64,000 nucleotides of DNA from NCBI RefSeq assembly GCF_001641755.2, contig NZ_LRFG02000002.1, positions 248,001-312,000 of the forward strand, given 5' to 3'. The position numbers and the translations under genes were made by a program. A model generated the notes under the pieces. That model searched no databases and had not been told where the DNA came from. It saw only the letters and a list, made by a program, of their open reading frames with translations. Below, piece after piece: positions 1 to 9,652 of this stretch; position 1 is the stretch's first letter; every line of letters starts with the position of its first letter. This DNA comes from Microbulbifer flavimaris. GTDB lineage: Bacteria > Pseudomonadota > Gammaproteobacteria > Pseudomonadales > Cellvibrionaceae.

Positions 1-1672
1 CTTTCTTGTCTTCCTTGTAATACATGATCTGGCCGTGGTCGACCGGGGTGTATTTCTGCCCCTGGGAGGAGTAGATACCCAGCTGGCGGAACAAGCCTTC
101 CATACCAAAGGTACGGGCTTCGTCCGGCACGATGGGCGCCACGTTCTTGCCCATCTTCTTGTCTTTCACCAGCACCGACAGTGCGCGCACAAACGCCATG
201 GTGGTGGAGATTTCGCGGTCACCGGAGCCTTTGGTCAGAGCATTGAAGGCGTCCAGTTCCGGAATTTCCAGCTTCGCCACCTCACTGGTGCGGGACGGTA
301 CCGGACCGCCCAGCGCCTTGCGGCGCTCGGCCATGTATTTCATTTCCGGGCTATCGGGCGCCGGACGGTAGTACGGCACTTCCTCGATTTCCTTGTCGGT
401 AATCGGGATGGCAAAGCGGTCGCGGAAGCGCTTCAGCGCCTCGACGTCCATCTTCTTGACGTTGTGGGTATCCATTGCCGCTTCACCGGCAGCGCCCAGG
501 CCGTAGCCTTTTACGGTCTGCGCCAGGATGACGGTGGGCTTGCCCTTACTCGCCATGGCCTCGGCGTAAGCCGCGTAAACCTTGTAGGGGTCGTGACCGC
601 CGCGGTTGAGCTTCATGATCTCGTCGTCGGACATGTCCTTGACCATCTCGAGCAGCTCCGGGTATTTGCCGAAGAAGTGCTCGCGGGTATAGGCGCCGCC
701 ATTGGCCTTGAAGTTCTGCATCTCGCCATCGACAACTTCGTCCATGACTTTCTGCAGCAGGCCTTTGTCGTCTTTCTCCAGCAGCGGATCCCACAGGCGG
801 CCCCACAGGACCTTGATCACGTTCCAGCCGGCACCGCGGAAGACGCCTTCCAGTTCCTGCACAATCTTGCCGTTGCCGCGCACCGGGCCGTCTAGGCGCT
901 GCAGGTTACAGTTGACCACGAACACCAGGTTTTCCAGGTTCTCGCGGCCGGCCATGGAAATGGCGCCGAGGGTTTCCGGCTCGTCACACTCACCATCGCC
1001 CAGGAATGCCCACACCTTGCGGTCACCGCGCGGAGAAAGGCCGCGGGCGGACAGGTAGCGCATGATGTGCGCCTGGTAGATCGCCTGAATCGGGCCCAGG
1101 CCCATCGACACGGTGGGGAACTGCCAGTATTCCGGCATCAGCCACGGATGCGGGTAGGAGGACAGGCCGTTGCCATTCACTTCACGGCGGAAATTGTCCA
1201 GCTGTTCTTCATCGAAGCGGCCTTCGAGGTAGGAACGCGCGTAGATACCCGGCGCGCTGTGCCCCTGGAAGAAGATCAGGTCGCCCCGCTCCTCGCCCTC
1301 GTTGCCGCGGAAGAAGTAGTTGAAACCGACGTCGTACAGGGTGGCGGCGGAAGAGAAGCTCGCAATGTGGCCACCGAGGCTGTCGCTGTTGGAGTTGGCA
1401 CGCACGACCATGGCCAGCGCATTCCAGCGGATCAGGGAGCGGATGCGACGCTCCATGAACAGATCACCCGGCATACGCTTTTCCGCCTGGGGCGGAATGG
1501 TATTGCGATAGGGCGTGGTGATGGCCCTGGGCAGCTCGACGCCGATATTGGTGGCGCGATCAGTGAGCTGCTTGAGCAGGAATGCAGCGCGCTCCTTGCC
1601 GCTGAAGCGAATCACCGCCTGCAGCGCGTCGAGCCATTCCTGCGTTTCCTGATTGTCAGTTTCTTCGTGCAT
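1..1672 (-). CDS. aceE: Pyruvate dehydrogenase E1 component, homodimeric type (5' part; runs off the window)
   Basis: Thiamine-diphosphate-dependent E1 subunit of the pyruvate dehydrogenase complex, decarboxylating pyruvate and passing acetyl groups to the E2 lipoyl domain in the cytoplasm. The minus-strand frame is open from an ATG at 1672 to the window edge, about 557 codons of a family that is normally close to 890. Visible family landmarks are the N-terminal stretch around ALAMVVRANS, the GHIASFSSAATLYDVGF region, and the ThDP/Mg motif region FLGDGECDEPE. A GAGGAG ribosome site lies 6-7 nt before the ATG. The downstream E2 gene would lie to the left of the window. Identification is secure; only the N-terminal 60% is seen. 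Confidence 0.97.
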   Translation of the reverse strand, partial: MHEETDNQETQEWLDALQAVIRFSGKERAAFLLKQLTDRATNIGVELPRAITTPYRNTIPPQAEKRMPGDLFMERRIRSLIRWNALAMVVRANSNSDSLGGHIASFSSAATLYDVGFNYFFRGNEGEERGDLIFFQGHSAPGIYARSYLEGRFDEEQLDNFRREVNGNGLSSYPHPWLMPEYWQFPTVSMGLGPIQAIYQAHIMRYLSARGLSPRGDRKVWAFLGDGECDEPETLGAISMAGRENLENLVFVVNCNLQRLDGPVRGNGKIVQELEGVFRGAGWNVIKVLWGRLWDPLLEKDDKGLLQKVMDEVVDGEMQNFKANGGAYTREHFFGKYPELLEMVKDMSDDEIMKLNRGGHDPYKVYAAYAEAMASKGKPTVILAQTVKGYGLGAAGEAAMDTHNVKKMDVEALKRFRDRFAIPITDKEIEEVPYYRPAPDSPEMKYMAERRKALGGPVPSRTSEVAKLEIPELDAFNALTKGSGDREISTTMAFVRALSVLVKDKKMGKNVAPIVPDEARTFGMEGLFRQLGIYSSQGQKYTPVDHGQIMYYKEDKK

Positions 1673-2129
1673 TAAATGCTCCTCGGCGATTTAGCGACGT
1701 CGAGTCGTTGATTTCAATTCAATTTTTGGCAAATGGGGCAAAGTACAGCGCGAGCAGAAACTTGCTCCCTTTTTTGGTATTTCCCGCCAATTTACCGCCC
1801 GGCTTGGCGTAAATGCGGCATGTGCAGTGATGCACTGCCGCAGGGGCGATCGGGGAAGGAGTTGGCTATCTGCCGCCGGTAATTCTGCTGTTACTGCGAG
1901 TCCGGGTGCGGCGACGATCAAAGGAGATCAAAGTGGCCGCCCGGTCGCTCAGGGACCAAAGCGGGGGCGATTGTAGTATTACTACACGCCTTTTTCCAGA
2001 TAGGACATTTAGTAACAATTAAAACCATTTTCGCAAACAAATATAGGCCAATCGCTACAAAAAACGGAGGATTTTGCGGGAAAATAGCGAAATCAAATTA
2101 CATAATTGAGTCTGGAAATTGGGTTCTGG
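1673..2129. other. Intergenic region upstream of aceE
   Basis: A 457-base gap between aceE (leftward) and the 3' end of the sortase gene. It must hold the aceE promoter. The stretch 1975-2105 is AT-rich compared with its surroundings, but I cannot single out a convincing operator. The short open frame 1691-1921 on the minus strand lacks family resemblance and a good ribosome site, so I do not call it. Confidence 0.5.
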
Positions 2130-2720
2130 TCACAGCCTGATGGCCAGTTCACCGGGGAGAGGTTCCGCATAGACCAGGTAGCGCAGCGGGCCGCCCGCAT
2201 CCACTGCCTTGAAGGGGTAACAGGTCACCAGCAGCAGGCCCGGCCCCGCCATAATCGGCAACTGCTCACGATCGCTATCCACCACCCGCGCACCCACTAC
2301 GCGAAAGCTGCGCCAGCGCCCGCTACTGTCCTGCAGGGCAATGGGTGTACCGGGCTTGAGCTGCGCCAGGCTGCCAAAATGTGTATCCCGGTGGGCGGCG
2401 ATCACGGTGGTGCGGGGCTCGCCCCCCTGCCCCGGAAGCCACGAACCCTCCACAAGGCCGGGGCCGAACGCCAGCGCCTGGCCACTGCTGCCGGACAATA
2501 CCGTCAGCGCTTTTTCACCGGGTAGTCGCAGCCTCGCCACCGGCCAGGTATCCGCCCATGGCCAGGGTTTGGCGCGGACGCCGGTTCGAATCCGCTCCTC
2601 CCAGGCATTGCTGACCAGGTATTGCGCCAGGTGCGCCTTCACCAGCAGCCAGCCTGCACCACCCAGCTGCCACAGCCCCGCCGCCAGCAACACGGCGGAG
2701 AACCCGGTGCGCCACCTCAT
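2130..2720 (-). CDS. Proteobacterial (marine-type) sortase
   Basis: Membrane-anchored cysteine transpeptidase of the class found in marine Proteobacteria, which is usually dedicated to one neighbouring target protein. One N-terminal membrane segment (about residues 7-27) is followed by the sortase barrel. The catalytic triad is visible: His in AAHRDTHFG, Cys in LLVTCYPF, and Arg in GPLRYLVYA. The start chosen is the ATG at 2720, because it overlaps the stop of the upstream target gene as ATGA (2717-2720). The longer open frame from 2792 would only add a Pro/Ala-rich stretch inside the neighbour. Length, 196 aa, fits the family. The tight coupling argues that the two proteins form one enzyme-substrate unit. 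Confidence 0.93.
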   Translation of the reverse strand: MRWRTGFSAVLLAAGLWQLGGAGWLLVKAHLAQYLVSNAWEERIRTGVRAKPWPWADTWPVARLRLPGEKALTVLSGSSGQALAFGPGLVEGSWLPGQGGEPRTTVIAAHRDTHFGSLAQLKPGTPIALQDSSGRWRSFRVVGARVVDSDREQLPIMAGPGLLLVTCYPFKAVDAGGPLRYLVYAEPLPGELAIRL

Positions 2721-5032
2721 TGCACTTGCCCCAGCTGGCGCTCCTGCCACGAGCGGGCACGGCGCACATCCGGCACCAACCGGCGCAGACACCGACGCAA
2801 GGCGTGAGTCGCACGGCCCCAGCGCAACAGGCCGGCCAGCCCCAACAGCCCTGCGGCCGCCAGCAATTGTGCCGAGAGCCCGGCGGCCGTGCGCGGATAA
2901 GTCTGGCGCTGGAGCACCTGTCCGCGGGCCACCGCATTGGGAAGCGGGCTTTTGGAGAGCCCCTGCCCCTGTGGTCGCACCACCCGCTCCTCCACCGCAA
3001 CAAAACTGGTGTAAGGGCTCGCCAACTGGTGTTCCAGCGCCAGCCGTAATATCTGCCCGCGCAACGCCTGCCCCGGATCGCTCTGCTCGCCGAACTGCAG
3101 CTGCTGATCCCGCAGGGACGCAATCTTCGTGCGCGCCCAGACACTGCCAATGCCCGTATCTGTTGCCGAACCGCCCTTCCCCAGTGCCAGCTTTTGCACA
3201 AACTGCACACCCGCCAGTCGCCCGCGCAGCTGTATTTCCCCATCCAGATCACCCTCGACTCTCGCCACCAGCTGCAATGGTTCACCGTCATACAGGTCCG
3301 GAATGCGCCTGGGATAGGCCTCAACTTTCAATCCTTTCGGCCATTGCAGCTCCAGTTCCGTGGCTAGCGGGTTTTCCAGCTTGGCAAAGAGCGCCTGCAT
3401 ACGTTCCTGTACCTCGCCAAGGTCGCCGATGGTGACCGAGGCACCGCGACCAAACTGCGCCGCCTTGCGCATAAAATGGCGATTGGGTGCTGAACCAATA
3501 CCGACGGTAAACAGCCGCGCATCCCCCAGCAATCGGGTCATCAGCTCAAACAGCGCGCGCTCATTGCCGAACGCACCGTCGGTGATAAAGACCACCTGAT
3601 GCACCAGCTCATCGACCCCGGGCATCTGCTGACTCAGCGCCAAACGCAATGCCGCTGCCATCTCTGTCCCCCCGCTGGCCTGCAAGCCCACCAGCTGGGT
3701 CCGGACGCGCTGGATATTCGCAGGGTCGGCTGCAACCGGGCGCGGAAAAAACGCACGCGCGCGGCTATTGAATTCAATTACGTTGAAACGGTCGCTGGGC
3801 TGCAGGCGAGAGAGGGCCAGCTGCAGGCTCTCCCTGGCCTGACGGATGGAGTTGCCCCCCATGGAACCGGAAGTATCAATCACATAGACCACTTCCCGCG
3901 GAAGCTGCCGCGTTGCTCTCCTGCTTTCAGGCGGGATCAATAGCAGCTGCAGGTAGGTACCGGGGCTTTCGCCACCCTCAACTGCAGCAACCTGCTCGGT
4001 GAACAGTGCTGCTCGGGGCATGCTGGCGGGGCGCGGACGCCATCGCAAAATGAAATCACGGTCCATGGCTGCATCACCTTTTCGCAACTTGATCGAGTAG
4101 CGCCCATCTGCCCGCTTGTTGAGATCAAGATCGTGGTAGGGACTGCTGATTTCCGCCAGTGGCAGCCCACCCTCGAGCTCTACCGCGATGGTGATCCGAT
4201 GGCTGCCGATCGCGCTCAACTCCGCCGCCGGCTGCATGGGGGGTGTGATCTTGTGCGCGTCGGCAACCTGGTCGGTAGGCAGTGCCCAGCCACTGCTGTC
4301 AGGCATCAGCTCGGCGCCGGCCTCTTCCTTCCGTCCCGCGGATGGTGTTGCCTTTCCGGGCAGCTTTATTTCCCCCGGAATGTAACGGGGGGTCAGCGTG
4401 GTGGGCAGGTGCAGGCCGAAGGTACCGCTCTCGTAATTGACCGACTGCCGATAACGAATCTGTACCCGCACTGTTTCGCCGGGAGCGATATTGGCCACCT
4501 TGCTGGTGAACAGGTTGGGGCGCTGCTGCTCCAGCAGGGCGGCGCGTTTGCCGGCATCAAGGGCTGCCTTGTAGATTTTTGCCGCCTTCGCCCGCTCGCG
4601 CACCTTGCCGACAATACAGCGCTCCCCAATCTGGATTTCCAGCCCGGTTACTGCGGCCTGCTCCGGCAGAGGCAGTACGTAGATCGCCTCCTGCCAATCA
4701 TCGCTTTGATTGGCAAACTCCTGCTGCAGCTGCACCTTTGCCAGCAAACCCCGCACGCCTATGCGCGCCCGGCTGGCCAGGTGTAACGCCGGTGTGTAGG
4801 CGCCCTGCCCCACACCGGTGAAAAGCAGGTCTCCACTCTCCGTGTTATTTAAGTCCACGGCCTGCTCCGCGCGAACGCCCATGGCTGCCGTGAAAACCAC
4901 CAGTGCCGCGGCGAACAGCAGCCACCAGCGGCCGCGGCGACTGCTGCGATAGCGGCGCCGGTAATATTCGTTGGTGGGCAGCAGTACGTATTCGCGGGGA
5001 ATCCGCTGGCCGGAAAAGAGCGCCCTGTTCAC
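2717..5032 (-). CDS. Sortase target protein with VIT and vWA domains
   Basis: Predicted surface or periplasmic protein processed by the adjacent sortase. It matches the marine proteobacterial sortase-target architecture: a long N-terminus with one membrane segment (about residues 35-50, ahead of GVRAEQA), a VIT domain, a vWA domain with the MIDAS motif DTSGSMGG, and a C-terminal tail with sorting-like motif YPRTA, a hydrophobic helix, then Arg-rich residues. The start is a GTG at 5032 because GGAGG sits 5 nt before it; the upstream TTG at 5056 has no such site. The protein is about 771 aa. The motif YPRTA replaces the usual LPxTG. Function in the cell is unknown. Confidence 0.9.
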   Translation of the reverse strand: MNRALFSGQRIPREYVLLPTNEYYRRRYRSSRRGRWWLLFAAALVVFTAAMGVRAEQAVDLNNTESGDLLFTGVGQGAYTPALHLASRARIGVRGLLAKVQLQQEFANQSDDWQEAIYVLPLPEQAAVTGLEIQIGERCIVGKVRERAKAAKIYKAALDAGKRAALLEQQRPNLFTSKVANIAPGETVRVQIRYRQSVNYESGTFGLHLPTTLTPRYIPGEIKLPGKATPSAGRKEEAGAELMPDSSGWALPTDQVADAHKITPPMQPAAELSAIGSHRITIAVELEGGLPLAEISSPYHDLDLNKRADGRYSIKLRKGDAAMDRDFILRWRPRPASMPRAALFTEQVAAVEGGESPGTYLQLLLIPPESRRATRQLPREVVYVIDTSGSMGGNSIRQARESLQLALSRLQPSDRFNVIEFNSRARAFFPRPVAADPANIQRVRTQLVGLQASGGTEMAAALRLALSQQMPGVDELVHQVVFITDGAFGNERALFELMTRLLGDARLFTVGIGSAPNRHFMRKAAQFGRGASVTIGDLGEVQERMQALFAKLENPLATELELQWPKGLKVEAYPRRIPDLYDGEPLQLVARVEGDLDGEIQLRGRLAGVQFVQKLALGKGGSATDTGIGSVWARTKIASLRDQQLQFGEQSDPGQALRGQILRLALEHQLASPYTSFVAVEERVVRPQGQGLSKSPLPNAVARGQVLQRQTYPRTAAGLSAQLLAAAGLLGLAGLLRWGRATHALRRCLRRLVPDVRRARSWQERQLGQVQ

Positions 5033-5166
5033 ATTTGCCTCCAGTATCAATTTCAACTAGGGCCATTAAACGGGAGCAATCAGGCAGCGGCCGGGTGGAA
5101 CGAGGGCAGAATGCGGGGCAACTATGGCGAATTATGGCGGCGGGCGATGGGCATCAGGCGGAAACA

Positions 5167-5191
5167 AAAAACCGGCGAAAACGCCGGTTTC
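5167..5191 (-). terminator. Rho-independent terminator of purC
   Basis: A GC hairpin (ACCGGCG, four-base loop, CGCCGGT) followed in the minus direction by a T-run. It lies about 17 bases past the purC stop codon. Confidence 0.8.
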
Positions 5192-5207
5192 CTGGTTTTC
5201 CAGAAAA

Positions 5208-6311
5208 TCAATCTATCAAACCGTATTCCCTTCGCAGCACGTCGATCAGTTCCGCCTTGGGATTGTCGGAAATCTCCAGCTTGTGGCCGATGATCTTCTC
5301 TGCGATCGCGATATAGGTGTCGGAAAGGTCCATCAGCATGGAAGCCGGCAGTTCATTGTCGCGGGCCAGTGCCTCACGCTCATCCATGCGGTCCTTGTTG
5401 AGCAGGATATCCGGGTCCGGGAAGTGGTTGAGCAGCGCCTGGCGGAAGCCCTCCTTTGACTTCTCCACCACAGTGCCCTCGCGATACTGCGCGCCATCCC
5501 AGATACGGGAAGAGTCCGGGGTGCCCACCTCATCCATATAGATCAGCTTTTCTTCGCCGCTGGCATCGGTGACATAGCCGAATTCGAACTTGGTGTCGAC
5601 GAAGATCTGGTCCAGCTTGGCCAGCTCATCAGAAATCAGGTCGAAGCCCTCTTTCAGCAGCTTTTCATACAGGTCGATATCGTCCCTGCTGCGGAAATTG
5701 AACGCCGCAAAGTGATTTTCGAGGTCCGCCCGAGTGATGTTGACGTCATCCGCCTCCGGCACACCCGGAATTCCCCTGAGGATACCCTTGGTGGAAGGCG
5801 TGATCAGGAGCTCCGGCAGCTTCTGATCCTTTGCCAGGCCATCGGGAAGCTGGATGCCGCAGAACTCGCGCTCGCCCTTGCTGTAGGCACGCCACATGGA
5901 ACCGGTGATGTACTGCCGGGCAATGGCCTCGACCATCACCGGCCGTGCTTTCTGCACGATCCACACCAGCGGGTGCGGGATATCCAGAATATGGCTATCG
6001 GCCAGGCCGTTCTCTTTGAACAGCTTGAACCAGTGGTTGGCGATGCTGTTCAGTGCGGCGCCTTTGCCGGGTACGCCCCGCAGCCCGCCCTCACCCCGCC
6101 AGATGCAGTCGAAGGCGGAAATCCGGTCGGAAATCACCATCACCGCCAGCGGCGCGTCCTCGGCTACCGGGTATCCCTTCTCCTGGATCAGGCGGCGACT
6201 ATCGGCCTCGGTCAGCCAGTAGACGGAGCGGACCTTGCCGCTGTGGATCGGCTTGTCAGTGCGAATCGGCAAGTCGTTGTTAACCGCCAGCACTTTATCA
6301 GCAAGGCTCAT
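5208..6311 (-). CDS. purC: Phosphoribosylaminoimidazole-succinocarboxamide synthase
   Basis: SAICAR synthetase: ATP-dependent ligation of aspartate to CAIR in de novo purine synthesis, cytoplasmic. The protein begins with the typical substrate-loop region [11 protein letters not shown] and contains [26 protein letters not shown] and the DTKFEFG segment near the middle. At 367 aa it belongs to the longer bacterial form rather than the 237-aa E. coli form. The ATG at 6311 is the only reasonable start. It stands alone, with its own terminator downstream. Confidence 0.97.
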   Translation of the reverse strand: MSLADKVLAVNNDLPIRTDKPIHSGKVRSVYWLTEADSRRLIQEKGYPVAEDAPLAVMVISDRISAFDCIWRGEGGLRGVPGKGAALNSIANHWFKLFKENGLADSHILDIPHPLVWIVQKARPVMVEAIARQYITGSMWRAYSKGEREFCGIQLPDGLAKDQKLPELLITPSTKGILRGIPGVPEADDVNITRADLENHFAAFNFRSRDDIDLYEKLLKEGFDLISDELAKLDQIFVDTKFEFGYVTDASGEEKLIYMDEVGTPDSSRIWDGAQYREGTVVEKSKEGFRQALLNHFPDPDILLNKDRMDEREALARDNELPASMLMDLSDTYIAIAEKIIGHKLEISDNPKAELIDVLRREYGLID

Positions 6312-6458
6312 GGATCTGTTCCTGTCAGATTCGGTTGTTCAGATGTTCAGACTTAAAGCAGCGTGGGATACGGATACACCCTGCCCCGCCGCCGGGAAAT
6401 TCAGGCGCGGGATTCTAGCAGGGGCTCTCGGGGAAAGCGTAGTCCTGCCCCGAGGCAA

Positions 6459-7574
6459 TCAGTCGGTGTCCAGCGGAGAGGCCATTCCCTGCTCGATGGC
6501 GTCGCGGGCCTGCCACTCGGCCTGGTGTTCACTGGTCGGCCAGGCATTCATGATCGCCTTGAGCAGGGTGGCCAGGGGGATGGCAAAAAAGACTCCCCAG
6601 AAGCCCCAGATTCCCCCGAAGACCAGCACCGCCATGATGATCGCAACCGGGTGCAGGTTGACCGCCTCGGAAAACAGCAGTGGCACCAGCACATTACCGT
6701 CCAGCAACTGAATAAAACCGTAGGCCAGCATCAGGTACAGGAACTCGCTGCTCCAACCCCACTGGAACAGGCCGATTGCGGCGACCGGAATCGTCACCAC
6801 AGCGGCGCCGATATAGGGAATCAGCACACTGAGACCCACTGCGACAGCCAGCAACAGGGCGTAATTGACACCCAGCATCAGGAACACGGCATAGCTCACT
6901 ACCGCCACGATGGCGATCTCGATCACCTTGCCGCGAACATAGTTGGCGATCTGATCATTCATCTCATACCAGATCTGGCGCAGCATGGGCCGGTGGTGCG
7001 GCAGAAAAGAGGTACACCAGCTGATCAGTTTGTCCGTGTCCTTGAGGAAGAAGAACACCAGGATCGGCACCACCACCGCATAGATGAGTAATGCGGCCAG
7101 GATGGGAAGGTTTGTCAGGGAAAAGGTCAGCAGGGTCTGGCCCACGGTGCCCAGCTCGCTGCCCAGGGTGTCGAAAATCTCCTGTATCTGGGCCGCCGAA
7201 ATCAGCCGCGGAAAACGCTCGGGCAGCAGCAACAGCAGATTCTGCCCCTGCTCCACCATATTGGGCAGTTCTGCAAACAGCCGCACCAGCTGGCGCCAGA
7301 TCAGTGGCAGGACCACCAGCAGCAGAGCGACGGTCGTGCCCACCAGCACCAGGCAGGCAATGGTCACCGCGAGCCAATGGGGCATTTTCCACGACACCAG
7401 CCGCTGCACCATCCCCTGCAGCAGGAAGGCGATAATCAGCGCCGCCAGCACCGGTGCCAGCACCTGGCCGAGGGTGGCCAGTACCAACAGTGCCACCAGC
7501 AGGAGGATGGACAGCAGCACCACCTCTTCCTGGCTGAAATACCGGTTGACCCAGTGTTTGACGATATCGAGCAT
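6459..7574 (-). CDS. AI-2E family transporter (PerM-like permease)
   Basis: Polytopic inner-membrane protein of the UPF0118/AI-2E exporter superfamily. The 371-aa sequence has about seven to eight hydrophobic segments, with paired helices at the N-terminus, a soluble stretch around residues 85-150, and the conserved C-terminal block GLSVLIPYIGAAVVTIPVA followed by QLLDGNVLVPLLFSEAVNLHP. Members move varied substrates, so autoinducer-2 export should not be assumed. The adjacent TusA-like gene ends 23 bases upstream, suggesting a two-gene operon. Confidence 0.9.
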   Translation of the reverse strand: MLDIVKHWVNRYFSQEEVVLLSILLLVALLVLATLGQVLAPVLAALIIAFLLQGMVQRLVSWKMPHWLAVTIACLVLVGTTVALLLVVLPLIWRQLVRLFAELPNMVEQGQNLLLLLPERFPRLISAAQIQEIFDTLGSELGTVGQTLLTFSLTNLPILAALLIYAVVVPILVFFFLKDTDKLISWCTSFLPHHRPMLRQIWYEMNDQIANYVRGKVIEIAIVAVVSYAVFLMLGVNYALLLAVAVGLSVLIPYIGAAVVTIPVAAIGLFQWGWSSEFLYLMLAYGFIQLLDGNVLVPLLFSEAVNLHPVAIIMAVLVFGGIWGFWGVFFAIPLATLLKAIMNAWPTSEHQAEWQARDAIEQGMASPLDTD

Positions 7575-7597
7575 AACTTCCGCGTTCTCGTCCGTTG

Positions 7598-7876
7598 TTA
7601 TTCGCTGGCTCGCAGCCAGTAGCAGTAATGGTCCTGGCGCTGTTCGGCCCGCAGCAGCTGGGTACCGCTGAGCTGCGCAAAACTGTGGAAATCCCGCCAG
7701 GAGCCCGAATCTGTCGCCAGCACCTCCACTACAGTGCCCGCTGCCTGCTGCCGCAGGGCTCGGCGCATCAGCAGTAGTGGCTGTGGGCAGGGCAGCCGCC
7801 GGGCATCCACAGTCACGTCTGCACGCAAACCCGCTGCTGGTATGTCGGCCGTGGCCGGCCCTGAACTATTGGTCAT
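7598..7876 (-). CDS. TusA-family sulfur carrier protein
   Basis: Small (92 aa) sulfurtransferase-fold protein. The key motif is LPCPQPLLLMRRAL, where the Cys of the CPxP motif carries a persulfide in TusA and relatives. Family roles range from tRNA thiolation to sulfur trafficking; which applies here is not visible. The start at 7876 is preceded by GGAGAG at good spacing; the longer frame to 7987 has no ribosome site. In many gammaproteobacteria a TusA-like gene sits beside a PerM-type permease, and the same pairing is seen here. Confidence 0.85.
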   Translation of the reverse strand: MTNSSGPATADIPAAGLRADVTVDARRLPCPQPLLLMRRALRQQAAGTVVEVLATDSGSWRDFHSFAQLSGTQLLRAEQRQDHYCYWLRASE

Positions 7877-8069
7877 AATCTCTCCAGTGCGGCGGATTAT
7901 AGCGCGACTGCCCCCTGAAAATCGCTGCCACCGTCGCACACGGGCAAGCCGCCAGCCAGCCTTTCTGAGAACCTTTTCCCGCGGCACTGGTCAAAACCTC
8001 GACAGTCTCCCGAGGTTGCGTATAGTGTTGTTGGACCAGCCTCTGAACCTTGACCGAGCAGTACACGCA

Positions 8070-9578
8070 ATGCGCCACAGCCCCGAACACACCCGCCAGA
8101 AGTCCTTCCGACGCTCACTGCGACGTTTTGTTCAATCGACTCTGGCCTCCGTTGGCCTCGGCCTTATGGTCGGGGCAGCGCCGCTCGTCGCCGTGGCTGA
8201 TGAAAATGAGATCCGCCTGCCGGAGCTGGGTGACTCCAGCAGCGGACTGGTTTCCCGGGCCCGCGAGAAGGAACTGGGGCAGATGTGGCTGCGCATGTTC
8301 CGCAGCCAGGTGCGCACGTCCAACGACGCCCTGCTGCAACAGTATGTGGAAGACTCCCTGAAGGAGCTCGCGCAGCATGCCCCCCTGGAGGACAAGTCCC
8401 TCGACGTGGTTGTGGTCAAAAACGACACCATGAACGCCTTTGCCGTCCCCGGCGGCGTGGTCGGCGTTCATACCGGCCTGTTCCTGTTTGCCGAAAACGA
8501 AGATCAGTTCGCCTCGGTGCTGGCGCACGAACTCGCTCACCTGAGCCAGCGCCACTACGCCCGCACTTTGGAAGCCCAGCGCAACAGCGCCCTGCCCACC
8601 CTGGCCGGTATGCTCGGCGCGCTGGTGCTGGCGGCCACCGCCGGCGGTGACGCCGGCATTGCCGCGATGACCGCCACACAGGCAGCGGCACTGGACAACC
8701 AGCTGCGCTTCTCACGCCAGAACGAGCAGGAAGCGGACCGTGTCGGTATCGAAACCCTCGCCAAGGCCGGCAAGGATCCCGAGGCTGCCGGTGAAATGTT
8801 TGAACAGATGCTGAAGGCGACCCGCTATTACCGCAGGCCGCCGGAATTCCTCCTCACCCACCCGGTGACCGAGAAGCGGATCGCGGACGCGAAACTGCGG
8901 GCCAGCCGTATGCCTGACGTGAAGAATTCCGACAGCCGTGAATACCACCTGATGCGGGCACGAATCCGTGTGGCCGCCGAGCCCACACCCCAGCAGGCAG
9001 TCAAGCGCTTCCAGGCGGAACTGCGCGGGATCAACGACAACGAAGATGCCGCCCGCTATGGCCTCGCACTGGCGCAGGTCGGGGCCGGCAAGCCGGACTC
9101 TGCACTGGATACCCTGCAGCCCCTGCTGGACCGGGAGCCCAATAAGGCCGCTTTCGTACTGGCGCGGGCTGACATCGACCTGGCTCGCCAGGATTACAGC
9201 AGCGCCACCCGGCGCCTGGATGCCGCCCTCAAGCGCAACCCGGGGGATCACGCCCTGACCATGGGCCTGGCCAATGCCCACTTCAAGGCGGGCAATTATC
9301 TGGCCGCCGAGCGCATTCTCGAAAGGCACAGCCGGGTGCGCCGCAAGGACCCGACGGTCTGGTACCTGCTGGCAGAGACCCACGGCCTGGCCGGCGATAT
9401 CGTCGGGGTCCACGAGGCGCGTGCCGAGTACTACATCCTCAACGGCGTTTTCGACAAGGCCGCTCAACACCTCCGCCACGGCGTGCGCCTGGCGCAGAAC
9501 GACTACCAGACCCACGCCATTCTCCAGCAGCGCCTGAAGGATGTGCTCAAGATGCAGCAGGACGCCAAGGACCTGTAA
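8070..9578 (+). CDS. bepA: Periplasmic M48 metalloprotease / chaperone with TPR repeats, BepA-like
   Basis: Periplasmic quality-control protease that helps assemble or degrade outer-membrane beta-barrel proteins such as LptD. After a signal peptide (residues about 1-43, ending near VAVADEN) comes the M48 peptidase domain with zinc motif HELAHL and the downstream Glu in NEQEADRVG. The C-terminal half has TPR-like helices from about residue 270 on. The ATG at 8070 is chosen because it opens the signal peptide; the open frame upstream to 7734 overlaps the divergent TusA gene. Length of 502 aa fits BepA/YfgC (487 in E. coli). It converges with nadA at a shared terminator. Confidence 0.92.
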   Translation: MRHSPEHTRQKSFRRSLRRFVQSTLASVGLGLMVGAAPLVAVADENEIRLPELGDSSSGLVSRAREKELGQMWLRMFRSQVRTSNDALLQQYVEDSLKELAQHAPLEDKSLDVVVVKNDTMNAFAVPGGVVGVHTGLFLFAENEDQFASVLAHELAHLSQRHYARTLEAQRNSALPTLAGMLGALVLAATAGGDAGIAAMTATQAAALDNQLRFSRQNEQEADRVGIETLAKAGKDPEAAGEMFEQMLKATRYYRRPPEFLLTHPVTEKRIADAKLRASRMPDVKNSDSREYHLMRARIRVAAEPTPQQAVKRFQAELRGINDNEDAARYGLALAQVGAGKPDSALDTLQPLLDREPNKAAFVLARADIDLARQDYSSATRRLDAALKRNPGDHALTMGLANAHFKAGNYLAAERILERHSRVRRKDPTVWYLLAETHGLAGDIVGVHEARAEYYILNGVFDKAAQHLRHGVRLAQNDYQTHAILQQRLKDVLKMQQDAKDL

Positions 9579-9608
9579 GCCGACGTTCAGCCCGGCGCTG
9601 AAACGAAA

Positions 9609-9637
9609 ACGGCCGGCAAAATGCCGGCCGTTTTTTT
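9609..9637. terminator. Bidirectional terminator between bepA and nadA
   Basis: Hairpin ACGGCCGGCA / TGCCGGCCGT followed by seven T on the plus strand and preceded by A-rich bases, so it can serve both convergent genes. Confidence 0.85.
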
Positions 9638-9652
9638 GCGTGTGCTGGGTGC

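Noticed and set aside
1691..1921. 76-codon minus-strand frame upstream of aceE
   Set aside because: No ribosome site or protein-like composition; it lies in the likely aceE promoter region.
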